Assembly: GCF_035830635.1 (NCBI RefSeq)
Contig: NZ_JAYMFI010000009.1
Location: forward strand, 124,001-188,000
Length of the DNA stretch: 64,000 nucleotides
Origin: Adlercreutzia shanghongiae
GTDB lineage: Bacteria > Actinomycetota > Coriobacteriia > Coriobacteriales > Eggerthellaceae
Direction: 5' to 3'
Made by a program: the position numbers and the translations under genes. The first letter of the stretch is position 1. Every line of letters begins with the position of its first letter. Of the stretch, positions 42,821 through 52,599 are shown in pieces. The notes under the pieces were generated by a model that worked only from the letters and a program-made list of their open reading frames with translations, ran no database searches and was not told where the DNA came from.

Positions 42821-45553
42821 TTGTCGTCTGCGGTTCCCGTCGAGCTGTACCGAACCATCGAGCGCGCCAACGCGTGCGCCAAGGCCGCCGCCCTTGAGGC
42901 GGCCCCGGCCGCGTCCTTCGGCGTGCGCCGTCTCTCGCCCGCCGATTTCGTGGCCGAGCTCTGGGAGCTTTGGGGCGATGGGCGCGCTTTGGTGTCGGCC
43001 GACGAGCGCAAGGTGCTCGTTGCCGCGCTCTTGCGCGAATTCGCCGCAGAAGCGCGCCTTTCCGACTCGCCGGGCACGGTGGCGCTGATCGCCCGTTTTG
43101 TCTCGAACGTCGGCTGCCTGCTTGAGGGGCAGGCTCTCGACGAGACGTCGTTCACGGCCCGCGAGCGGGGCGTGCTCGCCTTGGCCGCACAGTACTGCGA
43201 ACGCTTGCGCGGCGCGGGGCTGGTGGAGCCGGAGCAGGCCGCGGCCCTTCTGTCGGATGCCGTCGCGTCGGGCGAGGTTCCCTCGCCGTGCGTGAGCGTC
43301 GTTGACGCCATCGAGGCGGGGGCGGGACTCGATCGGCTTCTGCGGGCCCTGGGCTGCTCGCCGAAGCCGGATGCGTTCGTGCTGCCGACTCTGGCGGAAG
43401 GAGTGGAGCCGGCGCTGGTGATGCCGGCGGGCCCCACGGCCTTGGCAGGCTTGCTGCTTGACGAGATAACAGAGGCGGTGAGCGCTGGCGAGACCACTCT
43501 GCTCGTCGTGTCCCCTGCGCCCGATCGGCTCTTCGAATCTCTGGCCGGGCCCTTGTCCGCCGCGGGGGTCTCGTCCGCCCTTCGCTGCTCGCGTCCCTTC
43601 GAAGAGACCCTTACCGGTTGCGCTCTGGCCGCCGTCGCGGATATTGACGGGCCCCACGGCGTCGCCGCTGCGACCGACTTCGCCTACAACCGCCTCTCCG
43701 GAGTGCCGGGGCGCGACGCCCAACGGCTCAACCGCGAGATTCGCGAGGACCGAACCTTCGAGGGGGCGGCCATCGCCGAGAAGCTGCGCTTCCTCTCGCC
43801 GACGTTCAGCGAGTTTCAGCGCATCGCCGAGGCCTGCGCGGGCGCCGAAGATATACGGGCGGCAGAGGATGCCCTGCGCGCCCTGGACGTTCTCGCGAAG
43901 TGGGTGAAGGGCGCCGATGCCCTCACCTTCGCCGAGAAGGCCCGCGAGGCGGCGGCCTTGGCAAAGGCGCAGGGCCTCCTTGCGGCCTGTGTCCGCACCG
44001 GCGCCGGGGGGTGCGATATCGCCTCGCTGCTCGCGAGCGCGTCGGTGCCCGTGCAGGTGCTCGCCGCCGCTGAAGGCAGCGCCACGGTGGAATTCGCCTC
44101 ACTCGACCGCCTCGATTCGCTCGTGCCTCGAAGCTATGACGAGGTCATCGTTGCCGATTGCTCCCAGGATGCCTTCCCCGCCAAGGCGGACAGGACGGCG
44201 CTCGACGGCCTGACGGAGAAGCTGGGGTACGCGCGGCCGGCCGACGAGTTCGAGCGGGAGCGCCGCCGGTTCGCGGCGGCCATGGGGGCGGCCAAGGCGC
44301 GCTTCACCCTCGGGATTTCCCAGCGCGATGAGAAGGGGGAGGAGACTTACCCGGCCTTTCTCCTCAGCGAGTTCTCCGACGCGCTCACCCAAAGCCATCC
44401 GCCGCAAAGCGCCCTTGCCGGCAAGGGCGCGGATGCGGGATACAGCGAGTTCGACGATGCTGCGTTCGGGCTGCCCGTTGCCCTCTCGCGCTGCGCCCGG
44501 CGGGGCGGGGAAGAGGCGCTCGTGGGCGGAATCGGCCAGAGCTTCGCTGCACTGTGCGGAAAAGAGGAGGTGCCCGGCGTTGCGCGCGGATGCCTGCGCC
44601 AGCTCAATCTTGCCGACTTCCTGAAAAAGGCGCCAGGGCCCGACGGACCCGTCGCGGTGCTGTCCGCCTCGGCCATCGAGAGCTATCTCAGCTGCCCCTA
44701 CGGCTGGTTCTTGAAGAACCGATTGCGCCCCGAGGCCCCCGACGAACAGTTCGGGCCGGCAGAGAAGGGCGGTTTCGTCCACCGTGTGCTGGCGCGGCTC
44801 TACGACGGGCTGGCCGCCGAGGGCGTAGCGCGCGTCGATGAGGGCAATCTCGCCGCGTGCGAGGGCCGCCTCGATGCCGTGTTCGACGAGTGTTTGGCCG
44901 AGCAGCGCCGGGAGCGGCCGGGCTCGGGGCGCCTCGTGGCGCGCTCGAAGAGCGAGAAGGTGGAAGTCGAGCGCCTGCGCGGCCAGCTGCACACGACGCT
45001 TCGGCGCTTGGCGACGATGGCGCCGGCCTACCGGGTGCACGGTCACGAGGTGGCCGTTGCGCCGGAAGACGGCATCGATTACGCCGGGTTCCGCCTGAAC
45101 GGGCGGGCCGACCGCGTAGATGTGGATGCGGAAGACGGGCGCTTCGCCATCATCGACTACAAAGGCTCGGTGGGTAGCGATTACGCCGCCGCCATGAGGG
45201 AGGGCGACGAGGAGGTGCCTCTGCCCGGGCGCATTCAGGCCGATGTCTACGCCCAGGCTTTGCGCCGACGGCTTACCGACCTGCACTGCGCCGGAGCGCT
45301 CTATCTCAGCTACTCGGCCAAGCGCCGCGCAGGGTCCCTGGTCGGAGCGGCCGATGCCACCTACGACGACGGAGGGCTGCTCGGTGCGTCATCGAGGGTC
45401 CCCTTGAACTTCGAGGCCTATTTGGACGCGGTCGAGGAGCTGGCAGCGGCGCGGCTTGCCGGGCTTTTGCGCGGAGAGATTGCTCCGAGCCCGCGATCGA
45501 GCGCGGCTTGCCGCTTCTGCCCGGCTCTCGATTGCGAAAGGAGGCTCTCGTGA
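42821..45553 (+). CDS. addB: AddB-like helicase-nuclease subunit with PD-(D/E)XK nuclease
   Basis: A 910-residue subunit of an end-processing helicase-nuclease. I see no Walker A motif at the N-terminus. The C-terminal nuclease starts near SASAIESYLSCPYGWFLKNR and contains FAIIDYKGSVGSD with the catalytic D...DYK. C625 with C897, C900 and C905 (C-x2-C-x4-C) fits the AddB iron-sulfur staple. The start is TTG 42821, 5 bp after AGGAGG; an ATG at 42816 lies in another frame and gives only a short product. The stop overlaps addA by 4 bp. Confidence 0.85.
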   Translation: MSSAVPVELYRTIERANACAKAAALEAAPAASFGVRRLSPADFVAELWELWGDGRALVSADERKVLVAALLREFAAEARLSDSPGTVALIARFVSNVGCLLEGQALDETSFTARERGVLALAAQYCERLRGAGLVEPEQAAALLSDAVASGEVPSPCVSVVDAIEAGAGLDRLLRALGCSPKPDAFVLPTLAEGVEPALVMPAGPTALAGLLLDEITEAVSAGETTLLVVSPAPDRLFESLAGPLSAAGVSSALRCSRPFEETLTGCALAAVADIDGPHGVAAATDFAYNRLSGVPGRDAQRLNREIREDRTFEGAAIAEKLRFLSPTFSEFQRIAEACAGAEDIRAAEDALRALDVLAKWVKGADALTFAEKAREAAALAKAQGLLAACVRTGAGGCDIASLLASASVPVQVLAAAEGSATVEFASLDRLDSLVPRSYDEVIVADCSQDAFPAKADRTALDGLTEKLGYARPADEFERERRRFAAAMGAAKARFTLGISQRDEKGEETYPAFLLSEFSDALTQSHPPQSALAGKGADAGYSEFDDAAFGLPVALSRCARRGGEEALVGGIGQSFAALCGKEEVPGVARGCLRQLNLADFLKKAPGPDGPVAVLSASAIESYLSCPYGWFLKNRLRPEAPDEQFGPAEKGGFVHRVLARLYDGLAAEGVARVDEGNLAACEGRLDAVFDECLAEQRRERPGSGRLVARSKSEKVEVERLRGQLHTTLRRLATMAPAYRVHGHEVAVAPEDGIDYAGFRLNGRADRVDVDAEDGRFAIIDYKGSVGSDYAAAMREGDEEVPLPGRIQADVYAQALRRRLTDLHCAGALYLSYSAKRRAGSLVGAADATYDDGGLLGASSRVPLNFEAYLDAVEELAAARLAGLLRGEIAPSPRSSAACRFCPALDCERRLS

Positions 45554-48500
45554 ACCTTGAACGCTGCACGAAATCCCAGCGCTCGGTCGTCACCACCCTC
45601 GATGCCCCGCTCATGGTGTCGGCCGGTGCCGGCTCTGGTAAAACCTTCACGCTCACCCAGCGCGTCGCCTACGCCCTCGCTCCCGGCGATGGCTCTAAGC
45701 CCCACCTGCGCTCGGTGGACGAGGTGCTGGCCATCACGTTCACCAAGAAGGCCGCCGGCGAGCTGAAGGGACGCATCAAATCCCTGCTTCTGGCCGAGGG
45801 CCTCTACGACGAGGCCCTGAAGGTCGATGGTGCCTGGGTGTCCACCATCCACGGCATGGCCTCGCGCATCCTGCGCGAGCACGCGCTGGAAATAGGCATC
45901 GACCCCGCCTTCGAGGTGGTCGAGGGAGCCGAGCGCGACGAGCTGCTCGCCCAGGCCATCGAGCAGGTCATCGCCGAGGCCGAGGTGGCGGGCGATCCTT
46001 TGCTCGGAAAAATTCTACTGAACGAGCGTCTGGGCGGCGACGGGCAGTCGGGCGGATTGATGGAGCAGGCCCAGGCCATCCTCGCCCGCGTGTACGCCAT
46101 GCCCGATCGGTTCGAGGGGCTCGACGCTGCCTGTGCGGGCTTTGACCCCGGCGCGCTGCTGCGCCGCGCCTGCGCCGCCGCCGATGCCATGCTCGTCGCG
46201 AGCGAGGCCTGGGCCAAACCCGGGAAGACGAAGCTTGCCTTCATCGAGAAGCTCAAGGAGGCCTGCGCTTGCGCCGACGAATGGCTCGCGGCGGAAGGCG
46301 GCGGTTCGTTTGCCGATGTCGATTTCGACACGGAGGCCTTCTGCCGGGTGTTCTACGGCTTTCCTTTGACCACGGGCGCTGCGACGGGCAAGGACAAGCC
46401 GGACTTCGACGAGTGGCAAAAGGCCATGATCGAGGTGGAGCGTGAGGTGCGCGCCGGCGCTGCGACCTCATGGCTTTTGGCCGTGGTGTCGCTGGCGAAG
46501 AAGGTGGATGCGGCGTTTTCCGCCATCAAGGGCGCGAGCCGCCTGGACAACAACGACCTGCTCGCCGTGTGCGCCCGAGCCCTGCGCGAGCATCCGGCCA
46601 TTGCCGAGCGGCTGCGGCGCACATTCAAGATCATCATGGTGGACGAGTTCCAGGATACCGACCGCATGCAGGTGGATATCATCGGCGCCATCGCCCAGCC
46701 CGGGTTCTCCAACGTCTGCACCGTGGGCGATGCCCAGCAGAGCATTTATCGGTTCCGCGGAGCCGATGTGAACGTGTTCGAGGAGTACCGGCGTGACCTG
46801 ATAGCGCACTGCGGCGAAAAAGCCTGCGAGTCCCTCGATTGGAATTTCCGCAGCCACGGCGACATCCTGGCCTTCGTCGAGCGCATCTTCTCCGATGGGG
46901 AGGTCTTTGGCGACGACTTTCTGAGGCTTGAGGCCCACGGTGCCGTGAACGATCTGGCCGACCCCTTGTTCGCGGCGCGTCCCCGCATTCGCGTGAACGT
47001 GGTGCAGCGCCCCTGGAAGGGCGTGGACGCGGGCGATGCCCTGGACGTGTCGGCCCAGGCCGTGGCCGAGCATTTCGCCGAGCTGGCCGAGGCCGGCGCG
47101 CGGGCGGCCGACATGGTGCTGCTGCTGGGCCGCATGGCCAATGCCCATTTGTACGCGGCCGCGCTGCGCGAGCGGGGGCTCGCGTCCATGATCACGGGAG
47201 GCTCGGTGTTCTCGCAGATGCCCGAGCCGGCGCTCGTCTCGGCACTGCTGCGCTTTGCGGTGAACGGACGGGACGATAAGGCGCTCTTCCAGGTGCTGGC
47301 AAGCCCGCTGTTCGCTCTTTCCGATGACGTGCTGCTTGCATTGGCCTCGCGTCGTGCCGACGACGGGACCATGGCGACGCAGGCTTTGAGTAGCGGCTTC
47401 GCGAGCCCGACGCTGGGCGAGGACGTCGCACGCCTTGGTCTGGGCGAGCTGGATACGCGCCTGCTGCTCGAGGCGCGCTCGGCTTTGGCGGTCTTCGCCC
47501 GGCGGGCGCGGGCGGGCTTTGCCGGCGCGGCCCTGGAGGAGCTCTTCGTCGCGTCGGGCCTGCTCGACCGTTTGGAGGCCGAGGGCGTCGAGGGCCTGGC
47601 GGCAGGCGGCAACCTCGCCAAATCGTTGCACTTGGTGCGGGAGATGCAGCGCCGTTGCCAGGGCATCGCCTCGTTGTCATCCGCCTTTGACGCCCATCTC
47701 GCCACAGCCAAAGAGGCACCGGGGGCCCTTGCCACCGCCGAGGGCGATTTCGTGCGCATCATGACGGTGCACGCCTCCAAGGGCCTGGAGTTTCCCCACG
47801 TGGCCGTGGCCGACCTGAAAGACGGGCGGGAGGATACGGGCCGTTTGGTGGTAGAGAACATCGGACGTGCCACCTATGCGGCGGCGAGCTTTCTTGGCGA
47901 CGAGTTCGAGAAGGTCAAGGGCACCTACGACCGCACGGCGGCGAAGCTCGCGGATGACCTGGACGGCGGGTCTGGCGCTTTGGCGGGCGCTGCCGATTTT
48001 GCCGCCTTGGAGCCGGGGGAGCGCTATGCGGTTCTTTCCGGGTATGCCGAGGACCAGGCGCTCGCCGAGGCGCGGCGTCTTCTCTATGTCGCGCTCACCC
48101 GAGCCAGTCGGTCGCTCTTCGTGGCCCTGCAGCTGCGCCGCAACCTCGACAAGGGCTACGAGGGCACGGGCGTGTTCGAGGATATCTACCGGGCCGTGCC
48201 CTGGGAGGCAAACGGAGGCTTCAGCATTGACCGCATCGATTACGGCGGCTCCGCCTCGGCCGAGGTGCGGTTCCGCTTCCTTGCGGCCGAGGAGGACGAG
48301 GTTTTCGCCGGGGCCGCTGTCCCTGATGAAGAAGGCGCTTGCGATGGCGGTGCCGTCGATGCTGTATCGGCGGCGGCCGGCGAGACGTCGAGGGAGGCGG
48401 ACTCGAGCGAGTCCGATCTTTCCGTGACGGTGCCCCCGTTCGCCGTCACCCGCTACGAGGCGCTGCCGGCTCCCGTGGCCGTGCCGCGCAATTTCGCCCG

Positions 48501-49278
48501 TGCGGGCTTGTTCTCCTACTCGTCCATCTCGGGCAGCCATGCCGATTCCGACGAGCCGCTGGCAGGGGAGAGGCCTCTTTCCAGAGATGAGCGGGGTTTG
48601 CGGCCTCCTGCGCTGGCGCCCGCTGATGCAAAGGAGTCCGAGAGCGCCACGGCCTTGGGCACGGCCTTCCATCGCCTGGCCCAGCAGGCTATCGAGCTCA
48701 GCGAGAGAGGAGCGCTCTTCTCGCCCGGCGAGGCGGCCATTGTGGCGCAGATTCAGAAAGAGTCGCTGTCGGCGGGCCAGCAAGAGCGTTTGCGCACGGC
48801 CCTCGATCGCTGGCTTGGAAGCGATGCGGCCGCTCGTTTTGCCGCCTATGAGAACCGTCGCGCCGAGGTGCCGTTCACGGTTCACGTGCCCGCCTCGGTC
48901 TCGGATTGCGCGCACAGCGGTGCCCAGGGTGCAGAATCGGGAGCCATTGGGGGCGGCGCCTTCTACCTCGAGGGCGAAATCGACGGCCTGGCCGATAATG
49001 GCGAGGGGGCTGCGCTTCTCATCGACTACAAGACCGGCGGCCGTGAGGACGAGACCCCCGAGCAGCTGGACGCTAAACACCGCCTTCAGGCGAGCTGCTA
49101 CGCCTACGCCCTCATGCGCGCCGGCTACACGTCGGTGGACGCCCACTTCCTGCGCATCGAGCACGCTTCGCTGGACAACCCGCGCGATCCGCAAATTGTC
49201 CCTTATCATTTCGAAAAGACCGACCTGCCCGCTCTGGAAGCCCTTATAATCACCAAGCAGCAAGAAGCGATTGCGTAG
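45550..49278 (+). CDS. addA: AddA-like helicase-nuclease (UvrD family)
   Basis: A 1242-residue superfamily 1 helicase with a C-terminal nuclease. Walker A is SAGAGSGKTFTL near residue 25, motif Ia-like AITFTKKAAGELK follows, motif II is MVDEFQDTDRMQ near residue 365, and later motifs include RIMTVHASKGLEFPHV and RRLLYVALTRA. The nuclease core is LLIDYKTGG near residue 1158. With AddB it resects double-strand breaks for RecA. The start is GTG 45550 with GAAAGGAGG upstream and a 4-bp overlap (GTGA). Confidence 0.92.
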   Translation: MNLERCTKSQRSVVTTLDAPLMVSAGAGSGKTFTLTQRVAYALAPGDGSKPHLRSVDEVLAITFTKKAAGELKGRIKSLLLAEGLYDEALKVDGAWVSTIHGMASRILREHALEIGIDPAFEVVEGAERDELLAQAIEQVIAEAEVAGDPLLGKILLNERLGGDGQSGGLMEQAQAILARVYAMPDRFEGLDAACAGFDPGALLRRACAAADAMLVASEAWAKPGKTKLAFIEKLKEACACADEWLAAEGGGSFADVDFDTEAFCRVFYGFPLTTGAATGKDKPDFDEWQKAMIEVEREVRAGAATSWLLAVVSLAKKVDAAFSAIKGASRLDNNDLLAVCARALREHPAIAERLRRTFKIIMVDEFQDTDRMQVDIIGAIAQPGFSNVCTVGDAQQSIYRFRGADVNVFEEYRRDLIAHCGEKACESLDWNFRSHGDILAFVERIFSDGEVFGDDFLRLEAHGAVNDLADPLFAARPRIRVNVVQRPWKGVDAGDALDVSAQAVAEHFAELAEAGARAADMVLLLGRMANAHLYAAALRERGLASMITGGSVFSQMPEPALVSALLRFAVNGRDDKALFQVLASPLFALSDDVLLALASRRADDGTMATQALSSGFASPTLGEDVARLGLGELDTRLLLEARSALAVFARRARAGFAGAALEELFVASGLLDRLEAEGVEGLAAGGNLAKSLHLVREMQRRCQGIASLSSAFDAHLATAKEAPGALATAEGDFVRIMTVHASKGLEFPHVAVADLKDGREDTGRLVVENIGRATYAAASFLGDEFEKVKGTYDRTAAKLADDLDGGSGALAGAADFAALEPGERYAVLSGYAEDQALAEARRLLYVALTRASRSLFVALQLRRNLDKGYEGTGVFEDIYRAVPWEANGGFSIDRIDYGGSASAEVRFRFLAAEEDEVFAGAAVPDEEGACDGGAVDAVSAAAGETSREADSSESDLSVTVPPFAVTRYEALPAPVAVPRNFARAGLFSYSSISGSHADSDEPLAGERPLSRDERGLRPPALAPADAKESESATALGTAFHRLAQQAIELSERGALFSPGEAAIVAQIQKESLSAGQQERLRTALDRWLGSDAAARFAAYENRRAEVPFTVHVPASVSDCAHSGAQGAESGAIGGGAFYLEGEIDGLADNGEGAALLIDYKTGGREDETPEQLDAKHRLQASCYAYALMRAGYTSVDAHFLRIEHASLDNPRDPQIVPYHFEKTDLPALEALIITKQQEAIA

Positions 49279-49300
49279 CGAGAGACAAGGAGGCCGTACG

Positions 49301-49606
49301 GTGGCCCGCGAGCACACTGGAACCAACCGAGAGCGCAGCGAGTACTACGGCGCGCTGCAGGATATTGTGGACGCCCTGTTCGCCCAGTACGGCGATTTGG
49401 ATCCGACCATCGCCGAGGCCATCGGAGCTAAGGTGCGCCGGCTCGACGTGGTGGTGGCCGCCGAGGCGGCCGACCTGCCCGAGGAGCTGCTGCGTATCGT
49501 CACCCTGCTGCCGCCCGGCGACTATACGCGCACGCGCCTGTGCACCCAGCTGAACTCCGCCATCGTCGGCCACGCCTGGGGCCAGGTCTACGGCACGGTG
49601 GAGTAG
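49301..49606 (+). CDS. Small conserved-looking protein, function unknown
   Basis: A 101-residue protein, mainly helical by composition, with stretches such as EYYGALQDIVDALFAQYGDL and PPGDYTRTRLCTQLNSAIVG. I recognise no domain. GTG 49301 is chosen because AAGGAGG lies 7 bp upstream; an in-frame TTG at 49271 would overlap addA. Position 22 bp after addA suggests the same operon and perhaps a role in end processing, which is context only. Confidence 0.65.
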   Translation: MAREHTGTNRERSEYYGALQDIVDALFAQYGDLDPTIAEAIGAKVRRLDVVVAAEAADLPEELLRIVTLLPPGDYTRTRLCTQLNSAIVGHAWGQVYGTVE

Positions 49607-49691
49607 AGACCGAACGCTCTCGGTCTTGTCGTCGGCGAAAGGCGCGCTGCAAAAGCGCGTGCGACGAGGACATGGGTGCATATACAGCAAA

Positions 49692-49718
49692 AGAAGAGGG
49701 CCTGCAGGCCCTCTTCTC
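49692..49718 (-). terminator. Terminator of the dimethylargininase-like gene
   Basis: A perfect palindrome, 49692-49702 with 49707-49717, around TGCA. On the minus strand it is followed by TTTTGCT. Confidence 0.75.
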
Positions 49719-49740
49719 GTTGTCGCTAGGTCGTCTGGGC

Positions 49741-50517
49741 TTAGAAGCGCAGGCTCAGGCAGGACAGGCCGCCGTCGACCTTGCGGTACTCGGAGGTGTC
49801 AACCACGAGCGTCTTGTAGCCCAGATCCTGCACGGCCGCAAGCACCGTGGGGTAGCCCTCGGGCACGATGACGGTGCCGTTCACCCAGATGCAGTTGGCG
49901 CCGTAGGCCTCGTCCTCGGGCACGATCACCTTGTTGTACTCGGCGAAGTCGGGCTTGTCGATGAACTCGCCGGACACGAGCATGTTGCCGTCCTCCAGGT
50001 AGTTCACGCCGGTCTTCAGGTGCAGTACCTCCTCCAGGGGCACCTCGGAGCCAGAAAGCCCCCAGCTCTCCAGAATCTCGATGAACTGGCGGATGCCCTC
50101 CTCGTTGGTGCGGGCCGAGCGGCCCACGAAGAAGTGGTCGCCCACCATCATCACGTCGCCGCCGTCCAGCGTGCCGGGAGACACGATGTGGGCCACGTGC
50201 TCGTCGTCGAAGAACTGGCGGATCGTCGGCTCGATCTCGTCCTTCTCGCCGTTGCGGCTGTCGGCGCCCGGGTTGGTGATGATGGCGCCGCAGCGCGTGA
50301 TGACCGCCGGATCCTCCACGAAGCAGGAATCGGGGTACTGCTCGAGGGCGGGCAGCTCGGTGACCTCCACGCCGCACTGCTTGAGGGCGGCGATGTAGTC
50401 GTCGTGCTCTTCCACGGCGCGCTCGTAGATGGGCTGGCCCAGCTCCGGGGCGCTCGTGATGCCGTTGCACAGGGACTTGCCCGGCTTGCGGACGATGACG
50501 TTGGTGAACTTGGTCAT
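49741..50517 (-). CDS. Dimethylargininase / arginine deiminase-like amidinohydrolase
   Basis: A 258-residue member of the guanidino-group modifying superfamily. It shows PDSCFVEDPAVI, the catalytic His region HIVSPGTLDGGDVMMVG, and the C-terminal nucleophile Cys in GGLSCLSLRF. DDAH enzymes convert methylarginines to citrulline and methylamines; the single-domain size favours DDAH over the 400-residue arginine deiminase. The start at 50517 follows AAGGAG. It is a single gene with its own terminator. The true substrate is inferred. Confidence 0.88.
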   Translation of the reverse strand: MTKFTNVIVRKPGKSLCNGITSAPELGQPIYERAVEEHDDYIAALKQCGVEVTELPALEQYPDSCFVEDPAVITRCGAIITNPGADSRNGEKDEIEPTIRQFFDDEHVAHIVSPGTLDGGDVMMVGDHFFVGRSARTNEEGIRQFIEILESWGLSGSEVPLEEVLHLKTGVNYLEDGNMLVSGEFIDKPDFAEYNKVIVPEDEAYGANCIWVNGTVIVPEGYPTVLAAVQDLGYKTLVVDTSEYRKVDGGLSCLSLRF

Positions 50518-50696
50518 AGATGACTCCTTGTCGTCGCGGGATGCGCCTCTCTGCGCACAGGAACAGTGTAGCGCTGCCGCGCCGCCAGCGGGAGACTTTT
50601 TCAATGAGCCCACAAGCGAAAAGGACGTCGGCTAGTGTATCGACGCCCGGCTAGGCTTGATTCTGCTCGGATCAGTTCGGTTCGGGGCCGAAGATG

Positions 50697-50951
50697 CTAG
50701 CCCTCCACGCGTTCCAGGATGAGGTCGCCGAGGAAGCGGATGATGTCGTCGGACTCGAACATCGGCTGGCCGTCTACCACCAGGCACGGCACCTGGCCCT
50801 TGCCGGCCAGGCGAATGAGATCGTCCTTCACGCCGGGTTCCAGCGTGTCGCGCATGGGCATGGCGATGTCCTCCTGCTCCATGAAGGCGAGCACCTTCTG
50901 GCAGAACGGGCAGGTGGGCTTGTAGTACAGGACCATGTTGTCGAAGTGCAT
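50697..50951 (-). CDS. Mini-glutaredoxin / GST N-terminal domain protein
   Basis: An 84-residue thioredoxin-fold protein with the redox motif C14-P-F-C17 (YYKPTCPFCQKV), the cis-Pro stretch GQVPCLVVDG, and the FESDDIIRFL helix seen in GST N-terminal domains. It probably reduces disulfides or mixed disulfides. The start at 50951 has AAAGGA about 7 bp away. The 368 bp to serC contain no gene but hold a 30-bp inverted repeat pair. Confidence 0.88.
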   Translation of the reverse strand: MHFDNMVLYYKPTCPFCQKVLAFMEQEDIAMPMRDTLEPGVKDDLIRLAGKGQVPCLVVDGQPMFESDDIIRFLGDLILERVEG

Positions 50952-50977
50952 GAGGCGTCCTTTCGTGGTCGTTTCTC

Positions 50978-51150
50978 TTTTGTGGCCCCAAAAGGGCTCG
51001 AGTGAACTCAAGAATGGGCCAGTGGCGATTATAAGGGCGCTGTTTCTCTCAAAAATGCGGAATTAGGGAGCGTTTAGGAAGGCGTAACCTGCAAATCGCT
51101 CCGTTCTATGGGCGACAAAAGTTCACTCGAGCCTTTTTGGGGCCACAAAA
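50978..51150. repeat. 30-bp inverted repeat pair in the grx-serC divergent region
   Basis: The arms 50978-51007 and 51121-51150 are reverse complements with one mismatch in 30 bp, separated by 113 bp. Each arm contains the near-palindrome TTTTGTGGCCCCAAAA and a CTCGAG site followed by TGAAC. One copy lies upstream of each of the two divergent genes in equivalent orientation. The remainder of the 368-bp gap shows no gene. Confidence 0.8.
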
Positions 51151-51319
51151 TTTTTTCGAGGCTCAGATGCCCTCAACCGCTCGGCGCTTACGTTGAGCGA
51201 CTAGCGCAGGGTTGAGGGTACAATGATGGGGTATTGACGGCTGCTCGACGTGGCGGCTTTCGCGCGGATCTGCGCCTTCGCGAAACCGTTTCGGGCACGC
51301 GACAAAGGAGAAACGCCTC

Positions 51320-52402
51320 ATGGCCAGAGTCTACAATTTTTCCGCCGGCCCCGCCGTGCTGCCCGAGGAGGTGCTGCGCCAGGCCGCGGCCGAAATGCTC
51401 GACTACAACGGCACCGGCATGTCGGTCATGGAGATGAGCCACCGTTCCAAGCCCTTCGCCGAGATCATCGAGACCGCCGAGGCTGACCTGCGCGATTTGC
51501 TGCAGATTCCCGATAACTACCAGGTGCTGTTCCTCCAGGGCGGCGCTACCCAGCAGTTCGCGGCCATCCCCATGAACCTTATGCAGAATAAGGTGGCCGA
51601 CTACATCGTGTCGGGCTCCTGGTCGAAGAAGGCCTGGAAGGAGGCGCAGCTCTACGGCGAGGCCCGCTGCGTGGCCTCCTCCGAGGACGAGAACTTCTCC
51701 TATGTGCCCGATCTGGCCGGCCTTACGTTCTCGTCTGATGCCGACTACGTGTACATCTGCCAGAACGAGACTATCTACGGCACCACCTATCCGGCGCTGC
51801 CCGACACCGGCGACATCCCGCTCGTGACCGATGTGAGCTCCATGTTCCTCTCTGAGCCCATGGACGTGTCGAAGTTCGGCCTCATCTACGGCGGCGTGCA
51901 GAAGAACATCGGCCCGGCCGGCGTGACCATCGTCATCGTGCGCGATGATCTGGTGCGCGAGGACGTGCTGCCCTTTACGCCCTCCATTATGCGCTACACC
52001 ACCCAGGTGAAGGCGAAGTCGCTTTCCAACACGCCCCCGGCCTACGGCATCTACATTTGCGGCCTCGTGTTCAAGTGGCTGAAGGAGATGGGCGGCCTTG
52101 AGGCCATGAAAGAGCGCAATGTGGAGAAGGCGGCCGTCCTGTACGACTATCTCGATCAGAGCAAGCTCTTCCGCGGCACCGCCCGCAAGGAGGACCGCTC
52201 GCTCATGAACGTGCCCTTCGTCACCGGCTCCGATGAGCTGGACGCGCTGTTCGTGGCCGAGGCCAAGTCCCACGGCATCGAGTCCATCAAGGGCCACCGC
52301 TCCGTGGGCGGCATGCGCGCGAGCATCTACAACGCCATGCCCAAGGCCGGCGTGGAGGCGCTCGTGGCCTTCATGGCCGAGTTCGAGAAGAACAACGGCT
52401 AG
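51320..52402 (+). CDS. serC: Phosphoserine aminotransferase
   Basis: A 360-residue PLP enzyme of serine (and pyridoxal phosphate) synthesis, converting 3-phosphohydroxypyruvate to phosphoserine with glutamate. Recognisable features are YNFSAGPAVLPEEVL, HRSKPFAEII, FLQGGATQQFAAIPMN and the PLP lysine in YGGVQKNIGPAG. The length is normal. The start follows CAAAGGAG. serA, the preceding pathway step, lies 6 kb downstream; no serB is in the window. Confidence 0.97.
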   Translation: MARVYNFSAGPAVLPEEVLRQAAAEMLDYNGTGMSVMEMSHRSKPFAEIIETAEADLRDLLQIPDNYQVLFLQGGATQQFAAIPMNLMQNKVADYIVSGSWSKKAWKEAQLYGEARCVASSEDENFSYVPDLAGLTFSSDADYVYICQNETIYGTTYPALPDTGDIPLVTDVSSMFLSEPMDVSKFGLIYGGVQKNIGPAGVTIVIVRDDLVREDVLPFTPSIMRYTTQVKAKSLSNTPPAYGIYICGLVFKWLKEMGGLEAMKERNVEKAAVLYDYLDQSKLFRGTARKEDRSLMNVPFVTGSDELDALFVAEAKSHGIESIKGHRSVGGMRASIYNAMPKAGVEALVAFMAEFEKNNG

Positions 52403-52454
52403 GAAGGGCGGTCGAGGCTGACCGGCCGAGAGCGCTCTGGCTTATCATGTATTG

Positions 52455-52485
52455 GAAGGCCGCCCGACGGGCGGCCTTCTTTTTT
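52455..52485 (+). terminator. Intrinsic terminator after serC
   Basis: A perfect 11-bp stem (52455-52465 with 52469-52479), loop GAC, followed by six T residues. Confidence 0.95.
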
Positions 52486-52599
52486 CGCGCTGCGGGGTGC
52501 GGCATGAAAGCGGGCAAGCGCCGCGCTTCGGATGCGGGGAGTCGTTCGGGTAAGCGGCACATAATTGAACGCGCCCTGCGCGACGGACATCTTGGAGCG

